Shown here in pieces: positions 61,701 to 64,000 of a stretch of DNA of 64,000 bases. Origin of the DNA: Sipunculus nudus (taxonomy: Eukaryota; Annelida; Sipuncula; Golfingiida; Sipunculidae). The position numbers and the translations under genes are program-made. Below the pieces are notes generated by a model. It did no database searches, was not told the DNA's origin, and was given only the letters and a program-made list of their open reading frames with translations. The first letter of the stretch is position 1. Each line of letters starts with the position of its first letter. The stretch spans positions 89,413,556 through 89,477,555 of the forward strand of contig CM049310.1 of assembly GCA_026874595.1 (NCBI GenBank). Reading direction: 5' to 3'.

Positions 61701-64000
61701 AAAATCCATAATATCCAATTGAGAAAAATGCAGAATTATACATTTCTGATTTCCATTGAACGAATTTGCCCTTTATTTTTATATTCATGAGCACGAACAG
61801 GCACTGTTATGTAGCCGGGGAAATAATCTTCGTCCCTATGGGTCAAAATCGTGTTTAAATTTGAGAGAATACATCATTTATGTGGTGTTTTTACAATAAG
61901 CAAAGCATAAGCAAAACGTAAACAAAGTGTAAGCAAAGGAATTAGGACTTCATAAATGCGATTTTCGACCGTTTTCTGAAGTTATAATGTATTATTCGAC
62001 GTGTCAGGAGTCTTATTTATGACAGAAATCGTGCAAAACACTAGAGATATTGTGATCAAGTGAGAAAATAGGTCCCGAAAATCCATAATATCTCCATAAA
62101 AAAAGCAGAATTATACATTTCTGATTTTGATTGAACGAATTTGCTCTTTATTTTTATATTCATGTGCACGAACAGGCACTGTTTTTAGCCGGGTAACTAG
62201 TCTTCGTCCCTATGGGTCATAATCGTGTTTAAATTTGGGAGAATACATCATTTATGTGGTGTTTTTACATAAAGCAAAGCATAAGCAAAACGTAAACAAA
62301 GTGTAAGCAAAGGAATTAGGACTTCATAAAAGCGATTTTCGACCGTTTTCTGAAGTTATAATGTATTATTCAACTTGGTAGGAGTCTTATTTATGACAGA
62401 AATCGTGCAAAACACTAGAGATATTATGATCAAGTGAGAAAATAGGTCCCGAAAATCCATAATATCTCATTTAAAAAAAAGTGAGAATGATACATTTCTG
62501 ATTTTGATTGAACGAATTTGCTCTTTATTTTTATATTCATGTGCACGAATAGGCACTGTTATGTAGCCGGGGAACTAGCCTTCGTCCCTATGGGTCATAA
62601 TCGTGTTTAAATTTGGGAGAATACATCATTTATGTGGTATTTTTACAATAAGCAAAGCATAAGCAAAACGTAAACAAAGTGTAAGCAAAGGAATTAGTAC
62701 TTCATAAATAAGATTTTCGACCGTTTTTTGAAGTTATAATGTATTATTCAACTTGTCAGGAGTCTTATTTATGACAGAAATCGTGCAAAACAGTAGAGAT
62801 ATTGTGATCAAATGAGAAAATAGGTCCCGAAAATCCATAATATCCAATTGAGAAAAAAGCAGAATTATACATTTCTGATTTTGATTGAACGAATTTGCTC
62901 TTTATTTTTATATTCATGTGCACGAACAGGCACTGTTATGTAGCTGGGGAACTAGTCTTCGTTCCTATGGGTCATAATCGTGTTTAAATTTGGGAGAATA
63001 CATCATTTATGTGGTGTTTTTACAATAAGCAAAGCATAAGCAAAACGTAAACAAAGTGTAAGCAAAGGAATTAGGACTTCATAAATGCGATTTTCGACCG
63101 TTTTCTGAAGTTATAATGTATTATTCGACGTGTCAGGAGTCTTATTTATGACAGAAATCGTGCAAAACAGTAGAGATATTGAGATCAAATCAGAAAATAG
63201 GTCCCGAAAATCCATAATATCCAATTGAGAAAAATGCAGAATTATACATTTCTGATTTCCATTGAACGAATTTGCCCTTTATTTTTATATTCATGAGCAC
63301 GAACAGGCACTGTTATGTAGCCGGGGAAATAATCTTCGTCCCTATGGGTCAAAATCGTGTTTAAATTTGAGAGAATACATCATTTATGTGGTGTTTTTAC
63401 AATAAGCAAAGCATAAGCAAAACGTAAACAAAGTGTAAGCAAAGGAATTAGGACTTCATAAATGCGATTTTCGACCGTTTTCTGAAGTTATAATGTATTA
63501 TTCGACGTGTCAGGAGTCTTATTTATGACAGAAATCGTGCAAAACACTAGAGATATTGTGATCAAGTGAGAAAATAGGTCCCGAAAATCCATAATATCTC
63601 CATAAAAAAAGCAGAATTATACATTTCTGATTTTGATTGAACGAATTTGCTCTTTATTTTTATATTCATGTTCACGAACAGGCACTGTTATGTAGCCGGG
63701 TAACTAGTCTTCGTCCCTATGGGTCATAATCGTGTTTAAATTTGGGAGAATACATCATTTATGTGGTGTTTTTACATAAAGCAAAGCATAAGCAAAACGT
63801 AAACAAAGTGTAAGCAAAGGAATTAGGACTTCATAAAAGCGATTTTCGACCGTTTTCTGAAGTTATAATGTATTATTCAACTTGGTAGGAGTCTTATTTA
63901 TGACAGAAATCGTGCAAAACACTAGAGATATTATGATCAAGTGAGAAAATAGGTCCCGAAAATCCATAATATCTCATTTAAAAAAAAAGTGAGAATGATA
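58778..64000 (+). repeat. 24-monomer super-HOR, copy 2 (cut by right edge)
   Basis: Units start at 58778, 60285, 61792 and 63298, each 9,040 bp after 49738, 51245, 52752 and 54258. Private marks recur at 58851, 60092, 61599, 62181, 62960 and 63671. Over about 5.2 kb I saw only three differences: C at 59437 for A at 50397, C at 63782 for G at 54742, and one extra A in the A run near 63,980. The copy runs past the window, so its right end and any third copy cannot be judged. The last monomer (63673, type b) is cut after 328 bp. Confidence 0.93.

Larger units (their letters stand above)
1..64000 (+). repeat. Satellite DNA array, ~377-bp monomer, fills the window
   Basis: The word CACGAACAGG or a close variant recurs every 374-379 bp from base 1 to the right edge (one monomer is 366 bp), giving 170 monomer starts in a single orientation. 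No stretch of non-satellite sequence interrupts them, so every interval is accounted for and nothing here is a gene. Neighbouring monomers differ by a modest number of substitutions and small indels, while copies one HOR period apart are almost identical, the pattern of concerted evolution by unequal crossing-over. Long tandem satellites of this size are known from centromeric, pericentromeric and subtelomeric heterochromatin of plants and animals. Which of these applies cannot be told from the window, because no flanking sequence is present. I do not recognise the family. Confidence 0.99.

Noticed and set aside
1-64000. CRISPR array
   Set aside because: The repeats are 377 bp and directly adjacent, with no short repeat-spacer alternation and no cas genes.
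1-64000. Bacterial or phage origin with iterons (the 11-bp words look iteron-like)
   Set aside because: The words recur inside all 170 monomers of a 64-kb gene-free array. No replication initiator gene or any other coding sequence is present, and the pattern fits eukaryotic satellite DNA.
1-64000. rDNA spacer repeats or tandem RNA genes
   Set aside because: No rRNA or tRNA sequence is recognisable in any monomer, and I see no RNA polymerase III A-box/B-box pair or other sign of a transcribed unit.
1-64000. Naming the satellite family or species
   Set aside because: The monomer does not match any satellite I can recall with confidence. A consensus search against repeat databases and genome assemblies would decide it; I cannot run one.

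Overview
The whole 64-kb window is one uninterrupted, head-to-tail satellite DNA array. I count 169 complete monomers plus one cut off by the right edge (170 starts). Lengths run from 366 to 379 bp, most often 377 bp, and all copies have the same orientation. I see no protein gene, RNA gene, transposon, telomere repeat or unique sequence anywhere. Monomer starts are defined at the CAC of the shared word CACGAACAGG (variants CACGAATAGG, CACCAACAGG, CACTAACAGG). The monomer is about 34% G+C by hand count. An array of this kind is typical of eukaryotic nuclear heterochromatin (centromeric, pericentromeric or subtelomeric). I do not recognise the family and cannot name the organism.

The array has several levels of structure. 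Inside each monomer lies a block of four 11-bp A-rich words. Monomers fall into recurring types, called here a, b, c, d, e, f, g, m, p and r. These are arranged in higher-order repeats (HORs) that are themselves duplicated in larger blocks.

Layout. (1) 1-5,800: old-looking, heterogeneous monomers with short local duplications (offsets 4,531 and 1,889 bp). (2) 5,800-17,105: two tandem copies of a 15-monomer unit of 5,653 bp, each holding a nested 3-monomer duplication of 1,129 bp. (3) 17,106-22,624: a rearranged third copy that has lost three monomers and contains the first a-b-c-d four-monomer unit of 1,507 bp. (4) 22,625-28,647: mixed block. (5) 28,648-35,793: mostly a-b-c-d units. (6) 35,794-42,201 and 42,202-48,231: a 17-monomer unit of 6,408 bp and its tandem copy, which is one monomer shorter; a 6-monomer (2,260 bp) duplication is nested inside. 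(7) 48,232-49,737: four linker monomers (m-p-r-r). (8) 49,738-58,777 and 58,778 to beyond the right edge: a 24-monomer unit of 9,040 bp, built of a-b-c-d units and tandemly duplicated with almost no differences. It ends in a hybrid monomer that marks the crossover.

There are no genes to work together. The array reads as a record of repeated unequal exchange. The right half is younger and more homogeneous, the left end is older and more diverse. Junctions between blocks often sit in hybrid monomers whose right half is r-type and is followed by type a. All type names, counts and offsets are my own reading by eye, not the result of an alignment program.
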